From positions 124,001 to 188,000 of the forward strand of contig NZ_JAIRDQ010000009.1 in NCBI RefSeq assembly GCF_021458635.1: a DNA stretch of 64,000 bases, written 5' to 3'. Below the pieces are notes generated by a model. The model was not told the origin of the DNA and made no database searches. It saw nothing but the letters and a program-made list of their open reading frames with translations. A program made the position numbers and the translations under genes. Below are positions 27,524 through 36,286 of this stretch, piece after piece. Every line of letters starts with the position of its first letter. The first letter of the stretch is position 1. This DNA comes from Bradyrhizobium monzae. Lineage in GTDB: Bacteria; Pseudomonadota; Alphaproteobacteria; Rhizobiales; Xanthobacteraceae.

Positions 27524-28336
27524 ATGTCCTACGAACACATTCTCTACGAAGTGAACGACCGGATCGCGACCATCACGCTCAATCGTCCTGATCGGATGAA
27601 CGCGTGGACGCCGGTCATGGAGCGCGACGTGCGCCACGCGATGGAAGCGTCCAGCGCCGATGACAGTGTCCGCGTCATCGTGCTGACAGGCGCGGGCCGC
27701 GCCTTCTGTGCCGGCGCCGACATGGACGCGCTGAAGGGGCTCGATCCCAACGACGTCAGGCGCGCCTCGAACCTGCCGCCCTTCGACATGAACCGCCGGC
27801 CGGACTGGCAGACGCGGTACGGCTTCTATCCGTCGATCTGCAAGCCGGTCATCGCGATGCTCAACGGTGCGACGGCGGGCATCGGTCTTGTCCACGCACT
27901 CTATTGCGACCTGCGCTTTGCCGCCGACAACACCGTGTTCACCACGGCCTTCGCGCGGCGCGGCCTGATTGCCGAGCACGGCATCAGCTGGATGCTGCCG
28001 CGGATCGTCGGTCATGCCAACGCCATGGATCTGCTGATCTCGGCGCGTCGTGTTCCGAGCGAGGAGGCGTTGCGAATCGGGCTGGTCAACCGGCTCTGCT
28101 CGCCCGAGAAGCTGCGCGAGGAGACTTACGCCTATGCCCGCGATCTCGCCGATTTCGTCTCGCCGAGCGCGATGGCCGTGATCAAGCGGCAGCTCTACGA
28201 GGTGCCGTTCCAGACGCTCAGCGAAGCCACCATCGAGGCCAACCGGGAGATGATGGTGGCGCTGAACGGGAGCGATTTCCGCGAGGGTGTGGCGAGCTTC
28301 ATGGAGAAGCGGCCGCCGAGATTTACGGGGAAGTAG
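27524..28336 (+). CDS. enoyl-CoA hydratase/isomerase family protein
   Basis: 270 residues, a standard crotonase fold. The N-terminus IATITLNRPDRMNAWT, the oxyanion block VLTGAGRAFCAGADMDAL and the second oxyanion region MLNGATAGIGLVHALYCDLRFA are present. The Glu in RRGLIAEHGISWMLPRIVG corresponds to one catalytic acid; the usual first Glu position is not obvious, so hydratase, isomerase or thioesterase activity are all possible. GGGAGAG precedes the ATG. It is a probable fatty-acid or aromatic-acid degradation enzyme without a pathway cluster here. Confidence 0.9.
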   Translation: MSYEHILYEVNDRIATITLNRPDRMNAWTPVMERDVRHAMEASSADDSVRVIVLTGAGRAFCAGADMDALKGLDPNDVRRASNLPPFDMNRRPDWQTRYGFYPSICKPVIAMLNGATAGIGLVHALYCDLRFAADNTVFTTAFARRGLIAEHGISWMLPRIVGHANAMDLLISARRVPSEEALRIGLVNRLCSPEKLREETYAYARDLADFVSPSAMAVIKRQLYEVPFQTLSEATIEANREMMVALNGSDFREGVASFMEKRPPRFTGK

Positions 28337-28386
28337 GGGGAGTTGTTCCTCAATCAGTCCGTCTTCGCCCTTTGGGCTTCGCCGGA

Positions 28387-28448
28387 CACCACGCTTCGCC
28401 CCTCGGGCTTCTCGTGGCTGCGCCACGCGTAGCCCGACGGGCGAAGCG

Positions 28449-28453
<5 letters not shown>
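28387..28453. repeat. 31-bp-arm palindrome overlapping the 3' end of tRNA-Ala
   Basis: Left arm 28387-28417 and right arm 28423-28453 pair at 28 of 31 positions around a 5-nt loop (outer arm sequence CACCACGCTTCGCCC). The right arm covers the CCA, the discriminator base and the first acceptor base of the tRNA-Ala gene on the minus strand. It should fold just behind the tRNA and may also stop its transcription. Confidence 0.8.
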
Positions 28454-28524
<71 letters not shown>

Positions 28525-28719
28525 TTTGCTGGCCGCTCTGGTAAACGCGGCCGACAACCGGGCGCCATTTAAGTCCCCGCCAAGGTCAAGTCAAGGACGG
28601 GTGTAACCCGGTTTTAGCCATCCGGGCGCCGACTTCCCTTGTTTGGGCGGGGGGGAACCGATATCTAGCCAAGTGCGTCCAATGACCGTCCCACGACTGG
28701 CCCAGAGAGTGTTTCGCTG

Positions 28720-29010
28720 ATGCGCCCGATAGTCTTCATTCTGATCCAGATCATCAATCTTTACATCTATCTGCTGATCGCATCGGCAATCCTGTCATGG
28801 TTGATCGCGTTCAACGTCGTGAACACCCGCAACCAGTTCGTCGGCTCGGTCTGGGAGTTTCTCTATCGGATTACCGAGCCGGTCCTCGGCCCTATCAGGC
28901 GCAGGCTGCCGGCGATGGGCGGGCTCGATCTGTCTCCAATCGTCGCCTTCTTCGTGCTTTGGCTGATCCAGCTCTATCTCGCCGAGTACGTTTATCCGAA
29001 CGTGCCGTAG
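28720..29010 (+). CDS. YggT family membrane protein
   Basis: 96 residues with two hydrophobic regions (FILIQIINLYIYLLIASAILSWLIAF and SPIVAFFVLWLIQLYLAEYV) separated by the conserved loop FLYRITEPVLGPIRRRLPAMGGLDLSP, which is the YggT signature. In bacteria YggT is an inner-membrane protein linked to osmotic balance or division. It starts the set yggT-DUF167-folD, with 37 and 10 bases between genes, so an operon is likely. Confidence 0.9.
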   Translation: MRPIVFILIQIINLYIYLLIASAILSWLIAFNVVNTRNQFVGSVWEFLYRITEPVLGPIRRRLPAMGGLDLSPIVAFFVLWLIQLYLAEYVYPNVP

Positions 29011-29047
29011 CCCGGCGGAACCGTGGCGGAGCCTCGATGGACCCTCG

Positions 29048-29371
29048 ATGGAGCCTTGGCGCATCTCCACCACGGGCCTCACTATCGCGTTGCGCGTGAC
29101 GCCGCGTGGCGGACGTGACGGCATCGACGGGATCGAGCAGCTCTCCGACGGCCGCAGCGTATTGAAGGTGCGTGTGCGTGCCATCGCCGATGACGGCGAG
29201 GCCAATCGCGCGGTGCTGGTGCTGCTGGCGAAATCGCTCGGCGTGCCCAAGACCGGCGTCAGTCTGTTGTCGGGGGCGACGTCGCGGCTGAAGCAGGTCG
29301 CCGTCGCGGGTGATCCGGCACGGCTTAGTGAGGCGTTGCGCAAGCTCGCTTCCGTCAAATCGACAGATTAA
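29048..29371 (+). CDS. DUF167 family protein (YggU-like)
   Basis: 107 residues. The hallmarks are IALRVTPRGGRDGIDGIE at the start, VLKVRVRAIADDGEANRAVLVLLAKSLGVPKTGVSLLSG in the middle, and SRLKQVAVAGD. The fold is known, but the biochemical role is not. The yggT-yggU pairing is conserved in many bacteria and is kept here. The ATG at 29048 lies inside a short repeat of GATGGA bases and has no clear ribosome-binding site, which suggests translational dependence on yggT. Confidence 0.88.
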   Translation: MEPWRISTTGLTIALRVTPRGGRDGIDGIEQLSDGRSVLKVRVRAIADDGEANRAVLVLLAKSLGVPKTGVSLLSGATSRLKQVAVAGDPARLSEALRKLASVKSTD

Positions 29372-29381
29372 GGGAACTGAC

Positions 29382-30269
29382 ATGACGGCCAGGATCATCG
29401 ATGGAAAAGTCATCGCGGCGGACCTTCGTGCCCGCGTCGCCGACGAGGTCGCCCGCGTCAAGCGCGAGCACAATCTGGTGCCTGGCCTCGCAGTGGTCCT
29501 GGTCGGCAGCGATCCCGCCAGCGAAGTCTATGTCCGCTCCAAGCATACGCAGACCCAGGCCGCCGGCATGGCCTCGTTCGAGCACAAGCTGCCGGCGGAC
29601 GTCTCGCAAGCCGATCTGCTGGCGGTGGTCGCAAAGCTCAATCGCGATCCCGCTGTGCACGGCATCCTCGTGCAATTGCCGCTGCCCAAGGGACTCAACA
29701 CCGAGGCGGTGATCAATGCCATCGATCCTGCCAAGGATGTCGACGGCCTGCACCCGAACAATGCCGGGCGGCTTGCCGGCGGCTTCGAGGCGCTGTCGCC
29801 CTGCACGCCGCTCGGCTGCATCATCCTGACCAAGAGCGTGCACCCTTCACTCGAGGGCATGAACGCCATCGTGATCGGCCGCTCCAATCTGGTCGGCCGC
29901 CCGCTGGTGCAATTGCTGCTGAACGAGAACGCCACGGTGACGATCGCCCATTCGCGCTCGCGCGACCTGCCCGGGCTCGTGAAGCAGGCCGATCTCGTCT
30001 ATGCCGCGGTCGGCAGGCCGGAGATGGTGCGTGGCGATTGGCTGAAGCCGGGTGCGACCGTGATCGATGTTGGCATCAACCGCATTCCGAAGGATGACGG
30101 CAAGACCCGCCTCGTCGGCGATGTTGCCTATCAGGAAGCGCTTGGCATTGCCGGTGCGGTGACGCCGGTGCCGGGCGGCGTCGGTCAGATGACGGTCGCC
30201 TGCCTGCTCGTGAACACGCTGCGCGCGGCTTGTGCGATTGCGGGTTTGCCCAAGCCGGCGGTGTCGTGA
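29382..30269 (+). CDS. folD: bifunctional methylenetetrahydrofolate dehydrogenase/cyclohydrolase
   Basis: FolD interconverts 5,10-methylene- and 10-formyl-tetrahydrofolate with NADP. 295 residues, normal size. The catalytic Tyr-x3-Lys is in SEVYVRSKHTQTQAAGM, the signature GILVQLPLPKGL and DVDGLHPNN are present, CTPLGCI is conserved, and the Rossmann part has AIVIGRSNLVGRP. The C-terminus has TPVPGGVGQMTVACLL. AGGGAA lies before the ATG at 29382. It is the last gene of the yggT-DUF167-folD unit. Transcription probably ends in the family B hairpin between folD and ppa. Confidence 0.97.
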   Translation: MTARIIDGKVIAADLRARVADEVARVKREHNLVPGLAVVLVGSDPASEVYVRSKHTQTQAAGMASFEHKLPADVSQADLLAVVAKLNRDPAVHGILVQLPLPKGLNTEAVINAIDPAKDVDGLHPNNAGRLAGGFEALSPCTPLGCIILTKSVHPSLEGMNAIVIGRSNLVGRPLVQLLLNENATVTIAHSRSRDLPGLVKQADLVYAAVGRPEMVRGDWLKPGATVIDVGINRIPKDDGKTRLVGDVAYQEALGIAGAVTPVPGGVGQMTVACLLVNTLRAACAIAGLPKPAVS

Positions 30270-30275
30270 GCTCGC

Positions 30276-30324
30276 GTGCCCCGGACGCGGTGCGTCATTT
30301 CATGCCGCACCGCGTCCGGGACAC
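30276..30324. repeat. intergenic palindromic repeat, family B (short form)
   Basis: Inverted 19-mers GTGCCCCGGACGCGGTGCG and CGCACCGCGTCCGGGACAC (18 of 19 pair) around an 11-nt loop. It fills the gap between the convergent folD and ppa genes and probably acts as a transcript end. It shares its outer sequence with the element at 2661-2833. Confidence 0.8.
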
Positions 30325-30330
30325 TTAATC

Positions 30331-30867
30331 CTACGCCTTCTTTTTCTTCTCGCGCTCGATGCCCTCGAGGATCAGCTTCTGCGCTTCCTCGGGGCCGCCC
30401 CAGCGCGTGATCTTCACCCACTTGCCCTTCTCGAGATCCTTGTAGTGCTCGAAGAAGTGCTGGATCTGCTGCAGCGTGATATCGGGCAGATCGGAATACG
30501 ACCTCACCTTGTCGTAGCGCTGCGTCAGCTTTGACGACGGCACCGCCAGAATCTTCTCGTCGCCGCCGGCCTCGTCCTCCATGAACAGCACGCCGACCGG
30601 ACGCACGCTCATGACGGCACCGGGGATGATGGCGCGGGTGTTGATGATCAGCACGTCGCAGGGGTCGCCGTCATCGGACAGGGTGTGCGGGATGAAACCG
30701 TAATTACCGGGGTAACGCATCGGCGTGTAGAGGAAGCGGTCGACCACCAGTGTGCCGGCTTCCTTGTCCATCTCGTATTTGATCGGTTCGCCGCCCACCG
30801 GGACTTCGATGATGACGTTGACGTCCTCAGGGACGTTTTTCCCGATTGAGACCGCATCGATACGCAT
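30331..30867 (-). CDS. ppa: inorganic pyrophosphatase
   Basis: Hydrolyses pyrophosphate to phosphate. 178 residues, a family I soluble pyrophosphatase. The active-site signature is DDGDPCDVLI. YEMDKEAGTLVVDRFLYTPMRYPGNYGFIPHT carries the conserved Lys, Arg and Tyr. The C-terminus is Lys-rich (EREKKKKA), as in other alphaproteobacteria. It is convergent with folD, with the short palindromic repeat in the gap. It supports acsA and other pyrophosphate-releasing reactions in the same genome. Confidence 0.96.
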   Translation of the reverse strand: MRIDAVSIGKNVPEDVNVIIEVPVGGEPIKYEMDKEAGTLVVDRFLYTPMRYPGNYGFIPHTLSDDGDPCDVLIINTRAIIPGAVMSVRPVGVLFMEDEAGGDEKILAVPSSKLTQRYDKVRSYSDLPDITLQQIQHFFEHYKDLEKGKWVKITRWGGPEEAQKLILEGIEREKKKKA

Positions 30868-31062
30868 TAGAAAGGCTCCGTTGTTGCCGAGGTTAAATCG
30901 CGCCCGGCAGCGATTTTGGCGCTGTCATACGCGGGCTTGGCCCCCCGATCCATCGTGTTTTTGTGAAATAATGAATCCAGCGATCACCGGCTCAAAAAGC
31001 AACGGTATCGACGGACGGAAAGCGCCGCTGATAAGCTTTCAGCGGCTCAATTGGTCCAAATC

Positions 31063-31572
31063 TCAATTGGTCCAGGCGAAGGCAACCTTATCGAGCGACT
31101 TCGGCCCGAACCGCTCCGAGGAGCGCGCCACCATGCGGCCGCCCAGCGCCCGGTAGAACTCGGTCGCCGGATCGTTGTCCGAGAGCGCCCACACCACCAT
31201 GCTCTTCAGATTGCTCTGCATGAGGTCGCGGCGGGCGGCAGTGAACAGGCGCCGGCCGAATCCGAGGCCCTGAAATTCAGGGCGCAGATACAGCTCGTAG
31301 ATCTCGCCATCGAAATGCAGGCTGCGGGCTCGGTTGCGACCGTAGTTGGCGTAGCCTGCGATCTTGTCGCCGAACACCAGCACGCTGACGCGGCTGCCCT
31401 TGCGGATCGCGCTGTCCCACCACTGCGGACCACGTCGGTTGATCAGCTTCTCCAGCTCGGCGCCGGGAATGATGCCCTGATAGGCGGAACGCCATGCTTC
31501 GTCATGGGTGGACGCCACCGCAGTTGCATCTGCAGCTTTGGCCGGCCGGACCTCGATCAGGGTTGTGCTCAT
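31063..31572 (-). CDS. GNAT family N-acetyltransferase
   Basis: 169 residues. The acetyl-CoA motif A is ELYLRPEFQGLGFGRRLFTAARRDL (Q-x-x-G-x-G). VRPAKAADATAVASTHDEAWRSAYQGIIPGAELEKL is the typical N-terminal strand and helix pair of the RimI-like 'YQGI' subgroup. The last part (WALSDNDPATEFYRALGGRMVARSSERFG) is the motif B region with the catalytic Tyr position. The substrate, an amino or amine group, is unknown. The ATG at 31572 gives the family start. It is monocistronic. Confidence 0.88.
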   Translation of the reverse strand: MSTTLIEVRPAKAADATAVASTHDEAWRSAYQGIIPGAELEKLINRRGPQWWDSAIRKGSRVSVLVFGDKIAGYANYGRNRARSLHFDGEIYELYLRPEFQGLGFGRRLFTAARRDLMQSNLKSMVVWALSDNDPATEFYRALGGRMVARSSERFGPKSLDKVAFAWTN

Positions 31573-31838
31573 GGACGCGATCAAACCAAGTCGCCGCGCT
31601 GGCGGCAAGACCTATCGTTAATTATCGGTTAACCTGTGGACTTTCTGCATCAGTATTTTAACCATGTTGTACCGAAAAAAGACAACACGCCATTTCGTGC
31701 GGCAATGGTCTGCCATGCGCCGGTGCAAAACTCCGCAGCCTCAACGAATGAACGCCAATGGCAACGCAGAAAGTCCGCCCAGAGTGATTCGTTCCGACTA
31801 GTCTGACCCGCGCCATCCGTGTTCGCCCTCGGCCATTC

Positions 31839-32738
31839 ATGCGGCTCGTCGACACCCTCGCTCGCCTGCTTCTGCTGTCCCTGCTGACGGCGCAGCCTCT
31901 GTGCGCCCAGGTCACGTTCGGCGCGTCGGGCGCAGAGAGCGAGCCGTTCCGCCGCCAGGAATGGCGGGTGCCGTCGCCGGATACCGACATTGCCGCGCGT
32001 GCGCTGCTGTTTCGTCCCACAGGCAGCGGTCCGTTCCGGCTTGCGGTGATCGCACATGCATCGACGCAGAATGTGTTGCGTCGCGCGCAAATGCCGCAGC
32101 CGGAATATCGCGCACTCGCAGCGTTTCTGGTCGCGCGCGGCTTTGCCGTGCTGGTGCCGGAGCGGCTCGGCCACGGTGCGACCGGCGGCCGCTATCTCGA
32201 GGACCAGGGCGGCTGCGACGAAGCGGACTACGCACGCGCGGGACGTGCCGCCGCGGAAGAAATCTCGCTCGCGCTGGACTATCTGCAAAAGCAGGATTTC
32301 ATTCGTAAGGATGCTGCGGTCGTGATCGGACACTCCGCAGGTGGCTGGGGTGCACTGGCGCTTGCCAATGCTGATCCGAAGACGATCTCCGCAATCATCG
32401 CGTTCGCACCCGGACGCGGCGGCCACGCCAATGATGAACCGAACAAGCTCTGCGCGCCACACACGCTGCTCGCGGCTGCTGCCGAATTCGGCAAGGCGGC
32501 GCGCATTCCGGTCACATCGCTGGTAGCAGTCAATGACAGCTATTTTGCTCCGGCATTTTCAAAAGAGCTGGCGGATGCGTTTGGCGGCGGCGGCGGCAAG
32601 GACGATTTTCGCACGCTGCCGGCCGTGGGCAGCGAGGGCCACTGGATGATCGAGACCGAGGCTGGCGTCAAAGCCGCAAGCAGCGAGCTTGCGCGTGCGC
32701 TGAACCTGCCAAAGCCTGTGGCGACCAAGAAGCCATGA
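31839..32738 (+). CDS. secreted alpha/beta hydrolase (dienelactone-hydrolase-like)
   Basis: 299 residues. A signal peptide (MRLVDTLARLLLLSLLTAQPLCAQ) precedes a hydrolase domain with the nucleophile in VIGHSAGGWGALAL (GxSxG) and a probable His in SEGHWMIE; the acid is likely in VAVNDSYF. It ends in ATGA, overlapping the start of the DUF2269 gene by four bases, so the two are translationally coupled. It is the first gene of the four-gene unit 31839-34937. The substrate is not evident. Confidence 0.82.
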   Translation: MRLVDTLARLLLLSLLTAQPLCAQVTFGASGAESEPFRRQEWRVPSPDTDIAARALLFRPTGSGPFRLAVIAHASTQNVLRRAQMPQPEYRALAAFLVARGFAVLVPERLGHGATGGRYLEDQGGCDEADYARAGRAAAEEISLALDYLQKQDFIRKDAAVVIGHSAGGWGALALANADPKTISAIIAFAPGRGGHANDEPNKLCAPHTLLAAAAEFGKAARIPVTSLVAVNDSYFAPAFSKELADAFGGGGGKDDFRTLPAVGSEGHWMIETEAGVKAASSELARALNLPKPVATKKP

Positions 32739-33202
32739 CGCTGTATTTCCTCGTCAAATTTCTGCACGCGCTCGGCGCCATCGTCATCCTCGGTACCGGC
32801 ACCGGCATCGCCTTCTTCATGCTGATGGCACATCGAACTGACAACGCGGAGTTCATCGCGCGCACGGCGTCGGTGGTGGTGGTGGCGGATGCGATCTTCA
32901 CGCTGTCGGCCGTGATCCTGCAGCCGGTCACCGGCGGCCTGCTGATGATGCTCTCGGCGACGCCAATCACCGAACGCTGGCTGCTGGCCTCGCTCGCGCT
33001 GTACGTCTTTGCAGGCTTGTTCTGGATCCCCGTCATCTTCATGCAGATCGAGATGCGCGATCTCGCGCGCAAGGCCGCCGAGCAGCGCGTCGCGCTGCCG
33101 CAGCGCTACTTCACCCTGTTCCGGCGCTGGTTCGCGTTCGGCTTCCCCGGCTTCGGCGCCACGATGGCGATCCTCTGGCTGATGATCGCAAAACCGTTTT
33201 GA
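32735..33202 (+). CDS. DUF2269-family integral membrane protein
   Basis: 155 residues and four transmembrane helices (LVKFLHALGAIVILGTGTGIAFFML, VVVADAIFTLSAVILQPVTGGLLMML, LLASLALYVFAGLFWIPVIFM, WFAFGFPGFGATMAILWLMI). Conserved His, Gly and Pro residues inside helices (FLHALG, QPVTGG) suggest a haem- or quinone-related role in this family, but this is not demonstrated. It starts by overlap with the hydrolase gene; the stop is followed eight bases later by the next start. Co-translation with its neighbours is therefore almost certain. Confidence 0.85.
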   Translation: MTLYFLVKFLHALGAIVILGTGTGIAFFMLMAHRTDNAEFIARTASVVVVADAIFTLSAVILQPVTGGLLMMLSATPITERWLLASLALYVFAGLFWIPVIFMQIEMRDLARKAAEQRVALPQRYFTLFRRWFAFGFPGFGATMAILWLMIAKPF

Positions 33203-33210
33203 AGGATGCG

Positions 33211-34530
33211 ATGAACCAGCGAACCATTTTGGTGCTCGGTGCCTCCGGCCTGATCGGCCGCTTCGTCACCGACGATTTGCGCACGCGCGGCTTTCGCGTG
33301 GTCGGTCTCGCGCGCAGCCTGTCATCCGCGCAGACAATGAGCGCGCTCGATATCGAGCTGCCGATCCTGTCGCTCGACGCGGCTGCGCTGACACGCTTGC
33401 TGAGCGAGCATGCGGTGGATGTCGTCGTGAACTGCCTCGGCGTGCTCCAGGATGGCCCCGGCAGCGATACCAACGCCGTGCATCGCGATTTTGTCGCGCG
33501 CCTGCTCCAAGCGGTCGCCGGCAGCGGTCGTGCGATCCGGCTGGTGCACATCTCGATCCCCGGGATATCTGAGGCAGATCGTACCGCGTTTGCCACGACC
33601 AAGCGCGCGGCCGAGCGCCTGATCGCGGCATCCCACATTCCCCACGCCATCCTGCGGCCCGGCTTCGTGGTCGCACCGTCAGCCTATGGCGGCAGCGCCA
33701 TGCTGCGCGCGCTCGCGGCCTTCCCGCTGGATCTTCCCGACAAGGAGATGGCAGCGCCGTTCCAGCCCGTCGCGGTCGAGGATATCTCCGCGACCATCGC
33801 CTGGCTCGCCGCGCGCGATTTCGACGATGCGTCCGTGAAGGCCGCGAGCTGGGACCTGATGCAACCCGAGCCGATCACGATGGCCGGCGTCATCAAGCAG
33901 TTCCGGCTCGCGTTCGGCACAGCCGGATGGCCACGGTTCGCGATGCCGTCCCTCATGCTCGATCTCGGCGCCAAAATCGGCGATCTCGCCAACAGTCTCG
34001 GCTGGATGCCGCCGATGCGCTCGACGGCCATCGCCGAGCTCCGCCGCGGCGTGAGCGGTGATCCCGCGGCGTGGATCGCCGCGACCGGCATCGCGCCGAA
34101 GACGCTGATGGACGCGATCGGGCGTCACCCCGCCGCCATCCAGGACAAATGGTTCGCGCGGCTGTTCCTGACCAAGGCGCTGATTGTCGCGAGCCTGGTC
34201 GCGTTCTGGCTCGTCTCCGGCTTCATCGCGCTGTTCGTGTCCTATCGCGCCGCCGCCGGGATTCTCAGCGCGCACAACTTCCCGCCGGCGCTGGTCGATC
34301 CCATCACCATCGGCACCAGCCTGATGGACATGAGCATCGGTGTGCTGATCGCCTTCCGCCGCACGGCAGCGATCGGCTTGGTTGCGGGTATCGTCGCTTC
34401 GCTCGGCTATATGGTCGGTGCGGCGATTCTGACGCCCGATCTCTGGATCGAGCCGCTCGGCGCGCTCGTGAAGACCGGACCGGCCATTGTGCTGATGCTG
34501 GTCGCGCTTCTCATGTTGGATAATCGTTGA
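33211..34530 (+). CDS. fusion of NAD(P)-binding epimerase-like domain and DoxX-like membrane domain
   Basis: 439 residues. Residues 1-300 form an atypical SDR/NmrA-like Rossmann domain (TILVLGASGLIGRFVTDDLRTRGFRVVGLAR, NCLGVLQDGPG, SIPGISEADRTAFATTKRAAERLI). About four transmembrane helices follow in residues 310-438 (LTKALIVASLVAFWLVSGFIALF, LVDPITIGTSLMDMSIGVLIAF, LVAGIVASLGYMVGAAILT, VKTGPAIVLMLVALLML), like the DoxX/SURF4 domain. The ATG at 33211 has AAGGA nine bases upstream; the stop overlaps the next start as TGATG. The pairing of a sugar or steroid epimerase-like domain with DoxX is known from YbjT/DUF2867-type proteins. The substrate is unknown. Confidence 0.85.
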   Translation: MNQRTILVLGASGLIGRFVTDDLRTRGFRVVGLARSLSSAQTMSALDIELPILSLDAAALTRLLSEHAVDVVVNCLGVLQDGPGSDTNAVHRDFVARLLQAVAGSGRAIRLVHISIPGISEADRTAFATTKRAAERLIAASHIPHAILRPGFVVAPSAYGGSAMLRALAAFPLDLPDKEMAAPFQPVAVEDISATIAWLAARDFDDASVKAASWDLMQPEPITMAGVIKQFRLAFGTAGWPRFAMPSLMLDLGAKIGDLANSLGWMPPMRSTAIAELRRGVSGDPAAWIAATGIAPKTLMDAIGRHPAAIQDKWFARLFLTKALIVASLVAFWLVSGFIALFVSYRAAAGILSAHNFPPALVDPITIGTSLMDMSIGVLIAFRRTAAIGLVAGIVASLGYMVGAAILTPDLWIEPLGALVKTGPAIVLMLVALLMLDNR

Positions 34531-34937
34531 TGAGCAAGTGGCCCGACGACGACGTCATCCTGTTCGATGGCGTCTGCATCTTCTGCTCACGCTGGGTGAG
34601 GTTCGTGGCAAAGCGCGACACGGCGAAGCGGTTTCGATTTACGCCGATCCAGTCGGACTATGGCGCGAGGCTGGCGCGGACGTTCGGGATCGATCCCGAT
34701 GATCCCGACACCAACGCGGTGGTTCATTGCGGCGACGTATTCATGAAGTCCGACGCGGCGCTGACGGTGCTATCGCAATTGCCGGGCTGGGGCTGGGTGC
34801 GCGCATTATTCGCAGTACCGAAGCCGCTGCGGAATGCGGTCTACAGCCTCATTGCGCACAACCGCTATCGCATTTTTGGGAAGTACGATGCGTGCTTCGT
34901 GCCGGATGCGGACTTGCGGGCAAGGGTGATCGAATAG
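34530..34937 (+). CDS. DCC-family thiol-disulphide oxidoreductase-like protein (DUF393)
   Basis: 135 residues. The family name-giving motif appears near the N-terminus as LFDGVCIFCSRWVRFVAKRD (D-x-x-C-x-x-C). KRFRFTPIQSDYGARLA and a C-terminal half with ALTVLSQLPGWGWVRAL and NRYRIFGKYDACF follow. A thioredoxin-like fold with an active CxxC is expected. The start overlaps the stop of the preceding gene. Proteins of this family are often encoded beside or fused to DoxX or HTTM membrane domains, as here. The last gene of the unit is followed by a family A repeat. Confidence 0.87.
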   Translation: MSKWPDDDVILFDGVCIFCSRWVRFVAKRDTAKRFRFTPIQSDYGARLARTFGIDPDDPDTNAVVHCGDVFMKSDAALTVLSQLPGWGWVRALFAVPKPLRNAVYSLIAHNRYRIFGKYDACFVPDADLRARVIE

Positions 34938-34945
34938 TGCCTCCT

Positions 34946-35031
34946 CGTCATTGCGAGGAGCGGAGCGACGAAGCAATCCAGAATCTTTCCGCGGCGACAG
35001 TCTGGATTGCTTCGCTGCGCTCGCAATGACG
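34946..35031. repeat. intergenic palindromic repeat, family A, copy 1
   Basis: 86 bp. It begins CGTCATTGCGAG and ends CTCGCAATGACG. A second inverted pair (GAAGCAATCCAGA and TCTGGATTGCTTC) lies inside, giving a long hairpin. It lies between the convergent DCC gene and the amine oxidase gene and may end both transcripts. Confidence 0.88.
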
Positions 35032-35041
35032 GAGACTGCGG

Positions 35042-36286
35042 TTACGGTTTGCTGAGAGCCGCTAGCACGTCCTTCGCCGCTCGCTCGCCGCTATCCCGCG
35101 CCCCATGCGCCGTCGTGAAGAAATTGGGCGACGTCGCTTCTCCCGCGAAGAGCAGCCGGCCATCGACCGGCGCGGCCAGCACGGCGCGATCGCCCGCGTG
35201 GCCCGGGAGCGCGTGCGAGTACGACCCTCTCGCAAACGGATCGTGCCCCCAGCGCGATTCGCACAGTGGTTTTAGCTTGCGGCGGATGTCGTTGCCGAGG
35301 AAGCCTGCGATCTCGTCGATGCTGTGCGCGGCGATGGCGCCTTCGCCGGCATCTTCCAGCTGGCGTGCAAAGCTGCCGCCGAAAAAGCCTTCGATGCAGG
35401 GCTGGCCGAACGGCCGGATGTGGTAGGTGCCCATCTCGGTGCGCATGGTGGCGCCGCGCAGGTTTCCGTCTTTTGGGAAGGCTTCGGCGCCGTCGAGTGC
35501 CAGTGTCACCTTGTCGTCGACGCCGAGCGGCAGGCCGCGCGCGGCGTCGACTTTGGCCGGCAACGGCGGCGAAAAGCGAATCGCTTCGTCGGCGATCAGA
35601 TTGGTCGGGACGGTGACGATCACCTTGGTCGCGGTCAGTGTGCCCCGTGATGTCTCGATGCGGACGCGCTTGTCCGAATGATCGATCAGCGTGACATTGC
35701 AGTTCAGCGCCACCGGGCAGGGCGCGCCATAGGCCGCGATGAGCGCGCCGTAGCCGCGGCGGACGCGCCAGTTGAGCTCGCTGTCCTCATAGGTGTCCCA
35801 GTCGAGCGTCGACATGTCCTTGAGCTCGCAGCCGTTGATGTAGGTCGAGACCGCGTCGATCATGGGATTCCAGCGGTTGCCGGGCTCGAGGCTCAGGCTC
35901 GCGGGCTCGTCCTTGCCCTTCTGCGCGGCCTGCCAGAGCCGCTCGTAGAATGCGTCCATCGCGTGCGTGAAATCGTCGCGCGCGCTCTGCGGAAATGCAT
36001 CGCCGTAGGCGCGCTCGCGCCAGGGCGGCAGGTCCTTGTTGAGCTCGAATGCGAGCGCGTGCGCGATGGGAACGAACGAGTTCCTGTCGGCCGAGTGCAG
36101 CCAGCCGCAGCCGACATCGAAGGTGACGTCAGGCGAGGCCTGCACGGTCCATGCGCGGCCGCCCAGCCGGTCGCGCGCCTCCAGCACGATCACGGAGAGG
36201 CCGCAGCCCTGCAGCGCGTGCGCCGCGCCGAGGCCGGCGGCACCGGCACCGACGATCGCGACGTCGACGGAGGAGGGAAAGGACAT
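35042..36286 (-). CDS. flavin-containing monoamine oxidase family protein
   Basis: 414 residues. The FAD-binding motif VAIVGAGAAGLGAAHALQ with VIVLEARDRLGGRAWT following marks the amine oxidase/phytoene desaturase fold. The second FAD-binding motif at the C-terminus is LLFAGEATSPNFFTTAHGARDSGERAA. There is no signal peptide, so the enzyme is cytoplasmic. The substrate could be an amine, polyamine or carotenoid-like compound. It is about 210 bases from typA, which is transcribed towards it on the same strand, and a repeat separates them. It is probably transcribed alone. Confidence 0.9.
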   Translation of the reverse strand: MSFPSSVDVAIVGAGAAGLGAAHALQGCGLSVIVLEARDRLGGRAWTVQASPDVTFDVGCGWLHSADRNSFVPIAHALAFELNKDLPPWRERAYGDAFPQSARDDFTHAMDAFYERLWQAAQKGKDEPASLSLEPGNRWNPMIDAVSTYINGCELKDMSTLDWDTYEDSELNWRVRRGYGALIAAYGAPCPVALNCNVTLIDHSDKRVRIETSRGTLTATKVIVTVPTNLIADEAIRFSPPLPAKVDAARGLPLGVDDKVTLALDGAEAFPKDGNLRGATMRTEMGTYHIRPFGQPCIEGFFGGSFARQLEDAGEGAIAAHSIDEIAGFLGNDIRRKLKPLCESRWGHDPFARGSYSHALPGHAGDRAVLAAPVDGRLLFAGEATSPNFFTTAHGARDSGERAAKDVLAALSKP

